Below, piece after piece: positions 36,932 through 45,702 of a stretch of DNA of 64,000 bases. The notes beneath the pieces were generated by a model. That model was not told the origin of the DNA. It was given only the letters and a program-made list of their open reading frames with translations, and ran no database searches. This DNA comes from Lutibacter maritimus (lineage in GTDB: Bacteria; Bacteroidota; Bacteroidia; Flavobacteriales; Flavobacteriaceae), in the NCBI RefSeq assembly GCF_900116115.1, contig NZ_FOZP01000003.1, positions 310,001 to 374,000 on the forward strand, in the 5' to 3' direction. Each line of letters opens with the position of its first letter. Positions within the stretch are counted from its first letter, which is position 1. Both the position numbers and the translations under genes were made by a program.

Positions 36932-38704
36932 ATGGTGCGCAAAATAAAGATTGTTAAAATAACATTGATTATTACAATATTAATTTCAATAACTTCAATA
37001 AAAGCTCAGCAAAAAACATATTGTAACCCTATAAATATTGATTATGGTTATACCCCTATTCCAAATTTTTCAGAACAAGGTAAACACAGAGCTACTGCCG
37101 ATCCAGTTATTGTTAATTTTAAAGGAAAATATTTTTTATTTTCAACAAATCAATGGGGTTATTGGTGGAGCAACAACATGCTTAACTGGAATTTTGTATC
37201 TAGAAAATTTTTATTACCTCAACATAAGGTTTACGATGAATTATGTGCACCAGCAGTATTTGTTATGAAGGATGAAATGTATGTAATTGGCTCTACACAT
37301 GGTCCAACTTTTCCTATTTGGAAGAGCAAAAATCCAACAAAAGATGAATGGGAAATTGCAGTTGATTCATTAAAAGTTGGCGCATGGGATCCAGGATTTT
37401 TATATGATCAAGAAAAAGATAAGTTATTTTTATATTGGGGATCTAGTAATCAATTTCCACTATTAGGTACAGAAATTAATACCAAAACATTACAATCTGA
37501 AGGTTATGTAAAACCTTTAATTTCTTTACAACCTGAGGATCATGGATGGGAGCGTTTTGGCGAATATAATGATAATTCTTTTTTACAACCTTTTATGGAA
37601 GGTGCTTGGGTTACAAAATATAACAATAAATATTACCTACAATATGGTGCTCCTGCAACGGAATTTAGTGGTTATGCAGATGGTGTTTATGTTAGTAACA
37701 GCCCATTAGATGGATTTGCATATCAATCACATAATCCATTTGCATATAAACCTGGAGGATTTGCAAGAGGCGCTGGTCATGGTGCAACATATCAAGATAA
37801 TTTTGGTGAATGGTGGCACGTTTCGACTATTATTTTAGGAGTTAAAAATAATTTTGAAAGAAGAATTGGCATTTGGCCTGCAGGTTTTGATAAAGATGAT
37901 GTGTTATATTGCAATACCGCATATGGAGATTACCCAACCTATTTATCTAAAGAAAAAGCTAACCATATGGAAGGATTATTTTCAGGTTGGATGCTTTTAA
38001 ACTATAATAAACCAGTACAAGTATCTTCAACTTTAGGAGGTTATCAGGCAAATTATGCTGTAGATGAAAATATGAAAACATATTGGTGTGCAGAAACAGG
38101 AGATAAAGGTGAATGGTTACAAACAGATTTGGGGGAGATTTCAACAATTAATGCTATTCAAATTAATTATGCCGATCAAGATGTTGAATTTTTAGGGAAA
38201 ACAATTGGCACTTTCCATCAATATAAAATTTACAGTTCAAATGATAATAAAAAATGGAAGATTGCAATTGATAAAAGTAAAAATACAACTGATGTTCCAC
38301 ATGATTATATTGAATTAGAAAAACCTATAAAAGCTCGTTATTTAAAATTAGAAAACATTACTATGCCTACTGGTAAGTTTGCCATTAGTGGATTTAGAGT
38401 GTTTGGAAAAGGAAATGGTGAAGTACCAAAACCTGTTGAAAAATTTATAGTACTACGCGCATCTGCAAAAAAATATGGTGAAAGAAGAAGTTCATGGATT
38501 CGTTGGCAACAAAATAACGATGCTGATGGTTATGTAATTTATTTTGGTAAATCTGCCGATAAATTATATGGCAGTATTATGGTTTATGGACAAAATGATT
38601 ATTTTTTCACTGGAATGGATAGAACAGATGCTTACTATTTTCAAATAGAGGCATTTAATAATAATGGCATTTCTGTAAGATCTGAGGTTGTTTTTTGCGA
38701 GTAA
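36932..38704 (+). CDS. GH43-family protein with C-terminal CBM32-like and FN3-like domains
   Basis: The protein has 590 residues with a cleavable signal peptide ending KAQ. The five-blade propeller domain (about 30-340) has the three acids expected of GH43: D57 in TADPVIV, D153 in WDPGF and E223 in FMEGAWV. A CBM32/F5-8C-like domain follows (about 355-490: YAVDENMKTYWCAETGDKGE, KARYLKLENITMP), then a short FN3-like domain (about 500-590). GH43 enzymes are mostly arabinosidases, xylosidases or galactosidases, so a role in a beta-1,2-glucan operon is unexpected. It may remove side chains or serve another glycan. It ends the plus-strand operon. Confidence 0.82.
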   Translation: MVRKIKIVKITLIITILISITSIKAQQKTYCNPINIDYGYTPIPNFSEQGKHRATADPVIVNFKGKYFLFSTNQWGYWWSNNMLNWNFVSRKFLLPQHKVYDELCAPAVFVMKDEMYVIGSTHGPTFPIWKSKNPTKDEWEIAVDSLKVGAWDPGFLYDQEKDKLFLYWGSSNQFPLLGTEINTKTLQSEGYVKPLISLQPEDHGWERFGEYNDNSFLQPFMEGAWVTKYNNKYYLQYGAPATEFSGYADGVYVSNSPLDGFAYQSHNPFAYKPGGFARGAGHGATYQDNFGEWWHVSTIILGVKNNFERRIGIWPAGFDKDDVLYCNTAYGDYPTYLSKEKANHMEGLFSGWMLLNYNKPVQVSSTLGGYQANYAVDENMKTYWCAETGDKGEWLQTDLGEISTINAIQINYADQDVEFLGKTIGTFHQYKIYSSNDNKKWKIAIDKSKNTTDVPHDYIELEKPIKARYLKLENITMPTGKFAISGFRVFGKGNGEVPKPVEKFIVLRASAKKYGERRSSWIRWQQNNDADGYVIYFGKSADKLYGSIMVYGQNDYFFTGMDRTDAYYFQIEAFNNNGISVRSEVVFCE

Positions 38705-38718
38705 AATAAAATTTATAA

Positions 38719-39909
38719 TTATGCCTTAAAGTTTTTAGTAACAATTTTTTTAATTGAATTGTTTAGAGCAGTTAAACCTTTATAGCTAGTGTGTTCTAAA
38801 ATTATTATAACCAAATCTTCTTCAGGATATCTTGTTAAAGAGGTACTAAATCCATTCCAATTTCCGTGATGATAAATTGCTTTTTCATCTCTTTCATCAA
38901 TTCTAAATCCAAAACCATATGGTATTTTTCTCCCATTAATAGTTTCTCCTTTTGAATACATTAAATTTAAAGATTCTTCAGAAAGTATCAATCCATTATT
39001 TAATCCTAATGTCCATTTTAACAAATCTTCACAAGTAGAATATACATTTTTATCACCTACAATTGCATCATTTAAAGATTTATTAATTCTAAAATGCTTC
39101 CAACCTTTCACTAATTTATATCCATCTAATTGGTTTGTTCTAACACTATCCATTTCAAAGCTATAAACAAATGAATCTTTCATTTGAAGAGGCTCAAATA
39201 TGTTTTGCTTTATAAAATCTCCAAAACTCAAACCTGATACTTTTTCAACTATTGATGCTAAAACAAAATATCCGGTATTTGAATAATCAAATTTTTGACC
39301 TGGTGAAAAAAATCTTTGAACATTTACAGAATCTAACAACTGCATCATTTCACTATTTGTAGGTGGTTTTTGCTGTTTCCACTTATTATCTGTCACCCAA
39401 AAATACTTTGGCAATCCGGCTGTATGATTTAATAAATTTTTTATAGTAACATTTTCATACGGAAAATTGGGAAAATAATTATTCACCAAATCGTTTAACT
39501 GCACTTGATTTCTCTCATACAACAACATAATTGCCGCAGCCGTAAATTGCTTACTAACAGATGCTAATTGAAAAGTAAAGCCATCATTTAAAGGCTCTTT
39601 TCTATTGAAATTTGCGTAACCAATTTGGTTTTCATACAATATTTTACCATTTTTAGCTACCAATAAAGATCCATGAAAATCGTTTCTTTTGTGAACTCTT
39701 TGTAATAATGAATCTAATTTTAGACTCACATATTTACTTTCATTTTTAGAATAATGCTCAATTACAATTGATGTAGCTTTCTCAGTATCTTTGACTGATG
39801 AACTAATTACCTTCTTACTATTTTCGGAAGATCCAGACCTTGCGCTGAGTATAAAAATTGACAAAGTAATTACTAAAACTGGGGGTAAATATTTATAAGA
39901 AATCTTCAA
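38719..39909 (-). CDS. Serine hydrolase, class C beta-lactamase / PBP-like family
   Basis: The protein has 396 residues. The only plausible start is TTG at 39909, since an in-frame stop lies just upstream and no ATG intervenes. It has an N-terminal membrane anchor or signal (VLVITLSIFILSARSG). Active-site motifs are SVSK (S117, K120), YSN in DYSNTGYF, and HHGNWNG in place of the KTG box. This family includes esterases, D-amino peptidases and beta-lactamase homologues; true antibiotic resistance is not implied. It converges on the end of PUL 2 with only 14 bp between stop codons, and shows no functional tie to either neighbouring PUL. Confidence 0.8.
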   Translation of the reverse strand: MKISYKYLPPVLVITLSIFILSARSGSSENSKKVISSSVKDTEKATSIVIEHYSKNESKYVSLKLDSLLQRVHKRNDFHGSLLVAKNGKILYENQIGYANFNRKEPLNDGFTFQLASVSKQFTAAAIMLLYERNQVQLNDLVNNYFPNFPYENVTIKNLLNHTAGLPKYFWVTDNKWKQQKPPTNSEMMQLLDSVNVQRFFSPGQKFDYSNTGYFVLASIVEKVSGLSFGDFIKQNIFEPLQMKDSFVYSFEMDSVRTNQLDGYKLVKGWKHFRINKSLNDAIVGDKNVYSTCEDLLKWTLGLNNGLILSEESLNLMYSKGETINGRKIPYGFGFRIDERDEKAIYHHGNWNGFSTSLTRYPEEDLVIIILEHTSYKGLTALNNSIKKIVTKNFKA

Positions 39910-40316
39910 AAGTTTAATATTGGGGTTTATTTAAAGGTCGCAATTTAAGCATCCAAATTAATATTTCAAAAGGTTGCGATATATTTAACTTATTTTTTTA
40001 GATTTTAAAATAACTATAGATGTTTATGTATTTGTAATAACTTATTTTGTTCATCTCAATTATTTAATTTCATTTAACATACAGGTATAAAAAGAAAGGA
40101 ATGCAAAAAAACTAGAACATTAGTACTTTTAAATAAAATCTACCATTTCATTGGTTAAGCGTGTAGAAAGGTTTTCACTACCATTTTTATGTTACAATTT
40201 TTACTATGTTTCTTTTTTATTACTTAAAATTATTTATTGTTTTGATAGCTATGAAATTGTTTAAAAAAAATTACATTAGCAATAAATTCAAACTTTTTTA
40301 ATCAATTTAAAAAAAT
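39910..40316. promoter_or_regulatory. Divergent intergenic region before the ECF sigma gene
   Basis: About 400 bp, very AT-rich, without a supportable gene. It should hold promoters for the serine hydrolase (minus) and the sigma factor (plus). I saw no perfect TAnnTTTG box and no repeat strong enough to name. Confidence 0.4.
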
Positions 40317-40871
40317 ATGAGATTAAATGATTCTAAAATACTAGAAAAATTAAAAAAAGAAGATTATTCTGGCTATAGAATTTTATTTGATCAATATTAT
40401 AAACCACTTTGTATATATTCATTAAAATATTGCGATTCATTTAGTCAAGCAGAAGATATTGTTCAAGAGTTATTTGTAAAGTTTTGGAATGATAAATTAT
40501 ATATGAAATTAAATGGAAGTATTGGACCATACCTTTTTAAATCTGTAAAAAATAATACATTACTATTTATTAAAGATAAAGGTAAGTATCAATTTGAAGA
40601 TATTGAAAATCAATTGAATCAACTGATGGAAGATGAAATAATAGATTTTGAAAATATTGAAAAAGAAAAAATTAAAATATACCAAGAAATTGAAGCTCTA
40701 CCTGAAAAATGTAAAGAAGTATTTAAGGCAATAGTTATTGAAAATTTAAAATACAAAGAAGTTGCTGAACAACTTGGGGTTTCAGTAAATACTATTAAAA
40801 CACATTACTCGAGAGCTTTAAAACAGCTTAGACATTCCTTAGACATTATTATACTTTTATTCTTAGTTTAA
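40317..40871 (+). CDS. ECF-type RNA polymerase sigma factor (FecI/RpoE-like)
   Basis: The protein has 184 residues. Region 2 is seen in YRILFDQYYKPLCIYSLKYC and QAEDIVQELFVKFW. Region 4 is seen in LPEKCKEVFKAIVIENLKYKEVAEQLGVSVNTIKTHYSRALKQLR, a complete helix-turn-helix. It lies 76 bp before a FecR-like anti-sigma factor, and that pair precedes a SusC carrying an STN domain. This is the classic trans-envelope arrangement: substrate at SusC, signal to the anti-sigma factor, release of sigma, transcription of susCD. In Bacteroides such pairs often control PULs for host glycans. Confidence 0.93.
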   Translation: MRLNDSKILEKLKKEDYSGYRILFDQYYKPLCIYSLKYCDSFSQAEDIVQELFVKFWNDKLYMKLNGSIGPYLFKSVKNNTLLFIKDKGKYQFEDIENQLNQLMEDEIIDFENIEKEKIKIYQEIEALPEKCKEVFKAIVIENLKYKEVAEQLGVSVNTIKTHYSRALKQLRHSLDIIILLFLV

Positions 40872-40947
40872 AAAATAATTAAAATTTCTTTCACCCATTT
40901 TTAGCATTATGCAATACTATTAATATATACAATATTGAGAGTTTGAA

Positions 40948-42132
40948 ATGCAAGAAAATAATATAAACTTTTTACAACTGATTCAGGATTATTTATTGAA
41001 GGAAATAAGTGATAATGATTTTATGCTTTTGAAATCATGGATTTATGAAAAACCTGAAAACAAAAAAATATTTGAGGAATATTTACTACTTTATAAAAAA
41101 ACAAGAGAAATCGCTTTTATTGAAAAAATTGATATTAAGAACTCTTGGGAAAAAATTGAATCTCGTTTAAATAAACCTAACAAAACACCTAGCTTAATTT
41201 TAATAAAATTTAAAAAAACATTTAAATATGTAGCTGTGTTTATTGCATTTTTAGGAGTTAGCTATTTCTTATTTAATCAAAACAAACCTTCAAGTAATAC
41301 TCAAAATCAACTAATTATTGCTCAAGAGAGTATTAAACTTGAACTTGAAAATGGTGATATTAAAATTATTAGTGCTGATGGTACTGAAAAATTAACAAAT
41401 AAATCTGGACAAATTGTAGCCGAACAAGCAGGAAATTCTTTAACCTATAATAAAAAAAGCAATCATGATATTTTGGAATATAATAAGCTTATTATCCCAA
41501 ATGGTAAAAAGTTTCAAATTGTTTTATCTGACGGCACAAAAATTTACTTAAACTCAGGAACAACTTTAAAGTATCCGGTAAAATTTATTGCAGGAAATAA
41601 TAGACAAGTTTATTTGTTAGAGGGTGAAGCGTATTTTGATGTTGCAAAAGATGCAAAACATCCATTTATTGTAAATAGTGAAAATATGAATGTGAGAGTT
41701 TTAGGAACAGAATTCAACATGTCTTCATATCCTGAAGATAATTCAATTAACACTGTACTAGTTGAAGGTTCTGTGAGTGTTTTTGAAAAAGAAACATCCT
41801 ATGATAAAAATACTTCTATAGAATTAAAACCTGGTTTTAAAGCCTCATGGAATAAAGCTGAAAATAAAGCAGCTATTGATAAAGTAGATGTAAGTATGTA
41901 TACAGGCTGGGTTGATGGAAAACTAATCTTTAAAAACACCCAATTTAAAAATATTATTAAAAAATTGGAAAGACATTACAATGTTACTATAACTAATAAT
42001 AATCTTAAATTAAATGAACAATATTTTGACGCAACTTTTGATATTGAAACCATTGAGCAAGTGTTAAATTCTTTCAATAAAAGTTATAAAATTGAATACA
42101 AAATAGAAAATAATCAAATATATATTAACTAA
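40948..42132 (+). CDS. FecR-family anti-sigma factor
   Basis: The protein has 394 residues. A cytoplasmic N-terminal domain (1-90) that would hold the sigma factor includes the repeated Trp motif LLKSWIYEKPENKKIFEEY. One membrane helix (YVAVFIAFLGVSYFLF) follows. The periplasmic FecR domain has IPNGKKFQIVLSDGTKIYLNSGTTLKYP, YLLEGEAYFDVAKDAKHPFIV and LGTEFNMSSY. The C-terminal DUF4974/STN-like part has GWVDGKLIFKNTQFKNIIKKLERHYNV, which should contact the signalling domain of SusC. It acts as negative regulator and signal relay for PUL 3. Confidence 0.92.
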   Translation: MQENNINFLQLIQDYLLKEISDNDFMLLKSWIYEKPENKKIFEEYLLLYKKTREIAFIEKIDIKNSWEKIESRLNKPNKTPSLILIKFKKTFKYVAVFIAFLGVSYFLFNQNKPSSNTQNQLIIAQESIKLELENGDIKIISADGTEKLTNKSGQIVAEQAGNSLTYNKKSNHDILEYNKLIIPNGKKFQIVLSDGTKIYLNSGTTLKYPVKFIAGNNRQVYLLEGEAYFDVAKDAKHPFIVNSENMNVRVLGTEFNMSSYPEDNSINTVLVEGSVSVFEKETSYDKNTSIELKPGFKASWNKAENKAAIDKVDVSMYTGWVDGKLIFKNTQFKNIIKKLERHYNVTITNNNLKLNEQYFDATFDIETIEQVLNSFNKSYKIEYKIENNQIYIN

Positions 42133-42174
42133 TTAAATAATTACAACCATATGAATTGAAACTATTTTTAAATC

Positions 42175-42240
42175 AATTCACTTTAAATAAAAAAAACGGA
42201 AGATGCTACGAACATCTCCCGCTAATAAATAAAGTGAATT
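42175..42240 (+). promoter_or_regulatory. Nested inverted repeats in the susC leader (PUL 3)
   Basis: A perfect outer repeat pairs 42175-42185 (AATTCACTTTA) with 42230-42240 (TAAAGTGAATT). Inside it, 42197-42205 (CGGAAGATG) pairs with 42213-42221 (CATCTCCCG) with one mismatch. It lies between the anti-sigma stop and the susC start, with no T-run after the inner stem. It could be a leader RNA structure or an operator; nothing in the sequence decides which. Confidence 0.5.
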
Positions 42241-42273
42241 AAATTATTATTAACCACTAAACAAACCAAATGT

Positions 42274-45200
42274 ATGAAAAATCTTATTAAGAATAAGAGC
42301 ATGACCTTATTCTCCTTAAAATTTAATTTAAAAATGAAATTAACAACATTTTTACTAATTATTTCCATATTTAAAATTGGAGCCAACAACTATGCTCAAA
42401 ATACCAAAATAACTTTAAACCTTCAAAATGTAACAATTGAAAAAGTTTTAAATGAAATTGAGGTTAAAACCGACTTTAAATTTCTATTTAATAGGAATGA
42501 TATTGATATAAACAAAATAGTATCAGTAAATGTTGATAAGGAAAAAGTAAAAAACATTCTAAATAATATGTTTTTAGATATGCCAGTTTCTTTTGAATTA
42601 CTTGACAAACAAATTATTATAAAAAAAACACTAGAAATTAAAGAGAAAAATCAGATTAATTTAATAAAAAATCAACAAATAGAAATTAAAGGTAAAGTTA
42701 CAGATGCTTTTGGCACTCCACTTCCTGGTGTTAATATTATAATTGTTGGTACGGTTAAAGGAACTGGAACCGATTTTGATGGAAATTTTACTCTTGAAGC
42801 AAAAGAAGGAGATATTATTGAATTTTCTTTTATAGGAATGAAAACTGAAAGAGTGACCGTTGGAACATCTACAGTAATCAATGTTAAATTAACTGAGGAT
42901 TCTGCATCTTTAGATGAAGTGGTAGTAGTCGGTTACGGAACGCAAAAAAAGAGCGATGTAACAGGTGCTGTTGGTCAAGTTAAAGCTGAAAAATTAACAA
43001 AAGTTGTTACCACAAACCCAATGGATGCTTTACAAGGTCAAGTTTCAGGTGTTTCAGTAACCTCTTCAACTGGTGCTCCAGGTGGAGTTGCAGATATATT
43101 AATTAGAGGAATTGGTAGTTTTGGAAATAATCAACCACTCTTTATTGTTGATGGTATTCAAGCTGACCCATACTTTATAGATTCCAAAAATATAGAATCT
43201 ATCGAAGTTTTAAAAGATGCAGCATCAGGTGCAATTTATGGGACCAAAGCTGCAAATGGAGTAATCATTATTACAACTAAAATAGGAAAAAAAGGAAAAC
43301 CAGTTGTTGATTTTGAATCTTCAGTAAGTATTAATACAGCAAGAGATAGAATGAATCTGTTAGACGCTAACGGCTATGTTAAAGTTCATAAACAAATGTA
43401 TGAAAATGCAGGAGTAAGCCTTCCTCAATATATTCAAAATCAACCAAATGTTAATACAAATTGGATTGATCAAACACATAGAGGTGGACAATTAAGTCTA
43501 ATGTCCGTTAGAGCTAGTGGAGCAACTGATAATGTTAATTATAGTGTTGGAGGAAACTTTGCCGATGAAAAAGGATTGTTAATTGGTTCTCAATTTTCAA
43601 AAAAAGGAATATTTTCTAATATTGGTATTAACAAAGGAAAATTTACTATTAATACGAATTTAAATTATAGTGAAACGTATCAAGAAGCTTATAAATTCTC
43701 AATTAGAGAAACCTATTTTATTTCACCGTTAATTCCAGTTTTTGATGAATCTAAGGTGTCTGGATATGGATATAGAGATGGAGATATTCCAGATCATAGA
43801 AATCCTATTGCAGAAGATCATTTTATTGAAGGATATTCTAAATTAAAATATTTTTTAGGGAATGTAAGTGTTGGATATGAATTAAAAGAAGGTTTAACAG
43901 CCAAAGCAAATTTCTCAGTTTCTAATAGGGCTAATAACAGTTTTAGTTTTCATAAGCCTTTTAAATCAAGAGATATTGATGATAATCCACAAAATGAATA
44001 TGCTTTTATTTCAGAATTTAATAGTGAATTCAGACGGATTAATCAAGAATACATTTTAAATTATAAGTTTGATGTTGATAAACATTCAATTGATTTATTA
44101 GCAGGTTATCAAAGAATTTCCGAACCTTATAAAGAAGCATATGTTCAAGCAGAAGGTTATAAAATTGAAAGTGAGATTGTAAATGGAGAAATAGTTGATA
44201 CTAAAGTTCCAGCACTTATTTTAGATTCAAATTTCAAAACCTTAAATGCTTTTAGTGATGGAACTTATTCAGGAAGAGGAACAAATGCAGAATATAGTTT
44301 AGTATCACAATTTGGTAGAGTAAACTATTCTTTTGATAGCAAATATTTATTGCAAGCTTCTCTTCGTAGAGATGGTAGTTCTAAATTTGGTAAAAATAAT
44401 CAATATGGGGTTTTTCCTTCATTTGCTTTAGGCTGGAAAATTACGGAAGAAGACTTTATGAAAAATCAAGATGTTTTTGAATTTTTAAAACTGAGATATA
44501 GCTGGGGACAAGCAGGTAATGATAGTGCTCTAGGATATTATGATTATGTTGCACTTATTTCTCAAGGTAAAAGTCAAGATGATGGTGGTTATGTTTTCGG
44601 AAACCCACAAACTTCTTATATTGGAAGTATAGCTAGAGACTTACAAAATGATGATTTACAGTGGGAAACAAATACATCTTCAAATATAGGGATGGATTTT
44701 AGTTCATTAGAAAGCAAGTTAAAAGGTTCTTTAAATTATTATTATACAACAACTTCAGATTTGCTTATTACAAAAGTTGTTTCACCTTCCGCAGGAATTA
44801 ATAACCCAATTGTTAACGTTGGAGAATTTGTAAATAAAGGTTTTGAATTTGAACTAGGTTTTATTAATAACTATAATAATTTTAATTATTCTGCATTTGC
44901 AACGTTTACCACTATAAATAGTGAAGTTACTAAATTAAGTACATCAGATCAGGTTTTATATGGGGATGGACTAAAATTTGGTTCTGACCATTTTGTAAAT
45001 CAAACAAAAGTTGGTTATGAACCTGGCGCTTTCTTTTTACCAGTTGCTGATGGAATATTTCAAAATCAAGTAGAAATCGAAGCTCACGAAGCTCAGCCAG
45101 ATGCAGCTCCTGGAGATATTAGATTCATTGATCAAAATCATGATGGAGAAATCAATGAGGCTGATGAAACATACCAAGGTACAGCAATACCAAAATTTGA

Positions 45201-45681
45201 ATATAGCTTAAACCTATCAGCTGATTATAACAATTTTGATTTTAGCATATTTTTTCAAGGAGTTGGAGGTAATAAAATTTACAATGGTAACAGTTTTGAA
45301 ATGTTAGGAATGGATGTTGGTAAAAATTTTAGAACTGAAACTTTAAATGCTTGGACACCACAAAATACGAATACAAATATTCCAAGAGCCGTTCTTGGAG
45401 ATCCAAATCAAAATAATAGAGCATCTACTAGATTTTTAGAAGATGGAGGTTATTTAAGAGTTAAAACTATACAAGTTGGGTATTCTCTTCCTTCAGAAGT
45501 TGTTGAAAGTTTAGATATCAGTAAATTTAGAGTCTACATAACTGGTCAAAATCTATTTACGTTTACAAATTACAGTGGTTTAGATCCAGAAGTTGCGGGA
45601 GATATATTATCAAGAGGTATTGATAGAACGTTATATCCAAAATACAAATCGTTAATATTTGGGTTACAACTAAAATTTTAA
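42274..45681 (+). CDS. SusC/RagA-family TonB-dependent transporter with N-terminal STN signalling domain (PUL 3)
   Basis: The protein has 1135 residues, about 100 longer than the other two SusC proteins here. After a signal region (MKLTTFLLIISIFKIGANNYAQ) comes an STN/secretin-like signalling domain at about 45-115 (ITLNLQNVTIEKVLNEIEV, FKFLFNRNDIDINKIVSVNV). It is followed by a carboxypeptidase-regulatory-like domain (about 133-205), the TonB box region DEVVVVGYGTQKKSD, the plug and the barrel. The STN domain is the partner of the FecR-like protein encoded upstream. With its SusD it should import the PUL 3 ligand, proposed here to be glycosylated hydroxylysine or glycopeptides. The first ATG is used; an internal ATG at M20 or M21 would give a shorter signal. 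Confidence 0.94.
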   Translation: MKNLIKNKSMTLFSLKFNLKMKLTTFLLIISIFKIGANNYAQNTKITLNLQNVTIEKVLNEIEVKTDFKFLFNRNDIDINKIVSVNVDKEKVKNILNNMFLDMPVSFELLDKQIIIKKTLEIKEKNQINLIKNQQIEIKGKVTDAFGTPLPGVNIIIVGTVKGTGTDFDGNFTLEAKEGDIIEFSFIGMKTERVTVGTSTVINVKLTEDSASLDEVVVVGYGTQKKSDVTGAVGQVKAEKLTKVVTTNPMDALQGQVSGVSVTSSTGAPGGVADILIRGIGSFGNNQPLFIVDGIQADPYFIDSKNIESIEVLKDAASGAIYGTKAANGVIIITTKIGKKGKPVVDFESSVSINTARDRMNLLDANGYVKVHKQMYENAGVSLPQYIQNQPNVNTNWIDQTHRGGQLSLMSVRASGATDNVNYSVGGNFADEKGLLIGSQFSKKGIFSNIGINKGKFTINTNLNYSETYQEAYKFSIRETYFISPLIPVFDESKVSGYGYRDGDIPDHRNPIAEDHFIEGYSKLKYFLGNVSVGYELKEGLTAKANFSVSNRANNSFSFHKPFKSRDIDDNPQNEYAFISEFNSEFRRINQEYILNYKFDVDKHSIDLLAGYQRISEPYKEAYVQAEGYKIESEIVNGEIVDTKVPALILDSNFKTLNAFSDGTYSGRGTNAEYSLVSQFGRVNYSFDSKYLLQASLRRDGSSKFGKNNQYGVFPSFALGWKITEEDFMKNQDVFEFLKLRYSWGQAGNDSALGYYDYVALISQGKSQDDGGYVFGNPQTSYIGSIARDLQNDDLQWETNTSSNIGMDFSSLESKLKGSLNYYYTTTSDLLITKVVSPSAGINNPIVNVGEFVNKGFEFELGFINNYNNFNYSAFATFTTINSEVTKLSTSDQVLYGDGLKFGSDHFVNQTKVGYEPGAFFLPVADGIFQNQVEIEAHEAQPDAAPGDIRFIDQNHDGEINEADETYQGTAIPKFEYSLNLSADYNNFDFSIFFQGVGGNKIYNGNSFEMLGMDVGKNFRTETLNAWTPQNTNTNIPRAVLGDPNQNNRASTRFLEDGGYLRVKTIQVGYSLPSEVVESLDISKFRVYITGQNLFTFTNYSGLDPEVAGDILSRGIDRTLYPKYKSLIFGLQLKF

Positions 45682-45702
45682 AAACAACTTAAAAATATAA
45701 AA

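Noticed and set aside
38719-39909. Beta-lactamase resistance gene
   Set aside because: SxxK and YSN are present, but the third motif is HHG and the family is dominated by esterases and peptidases.
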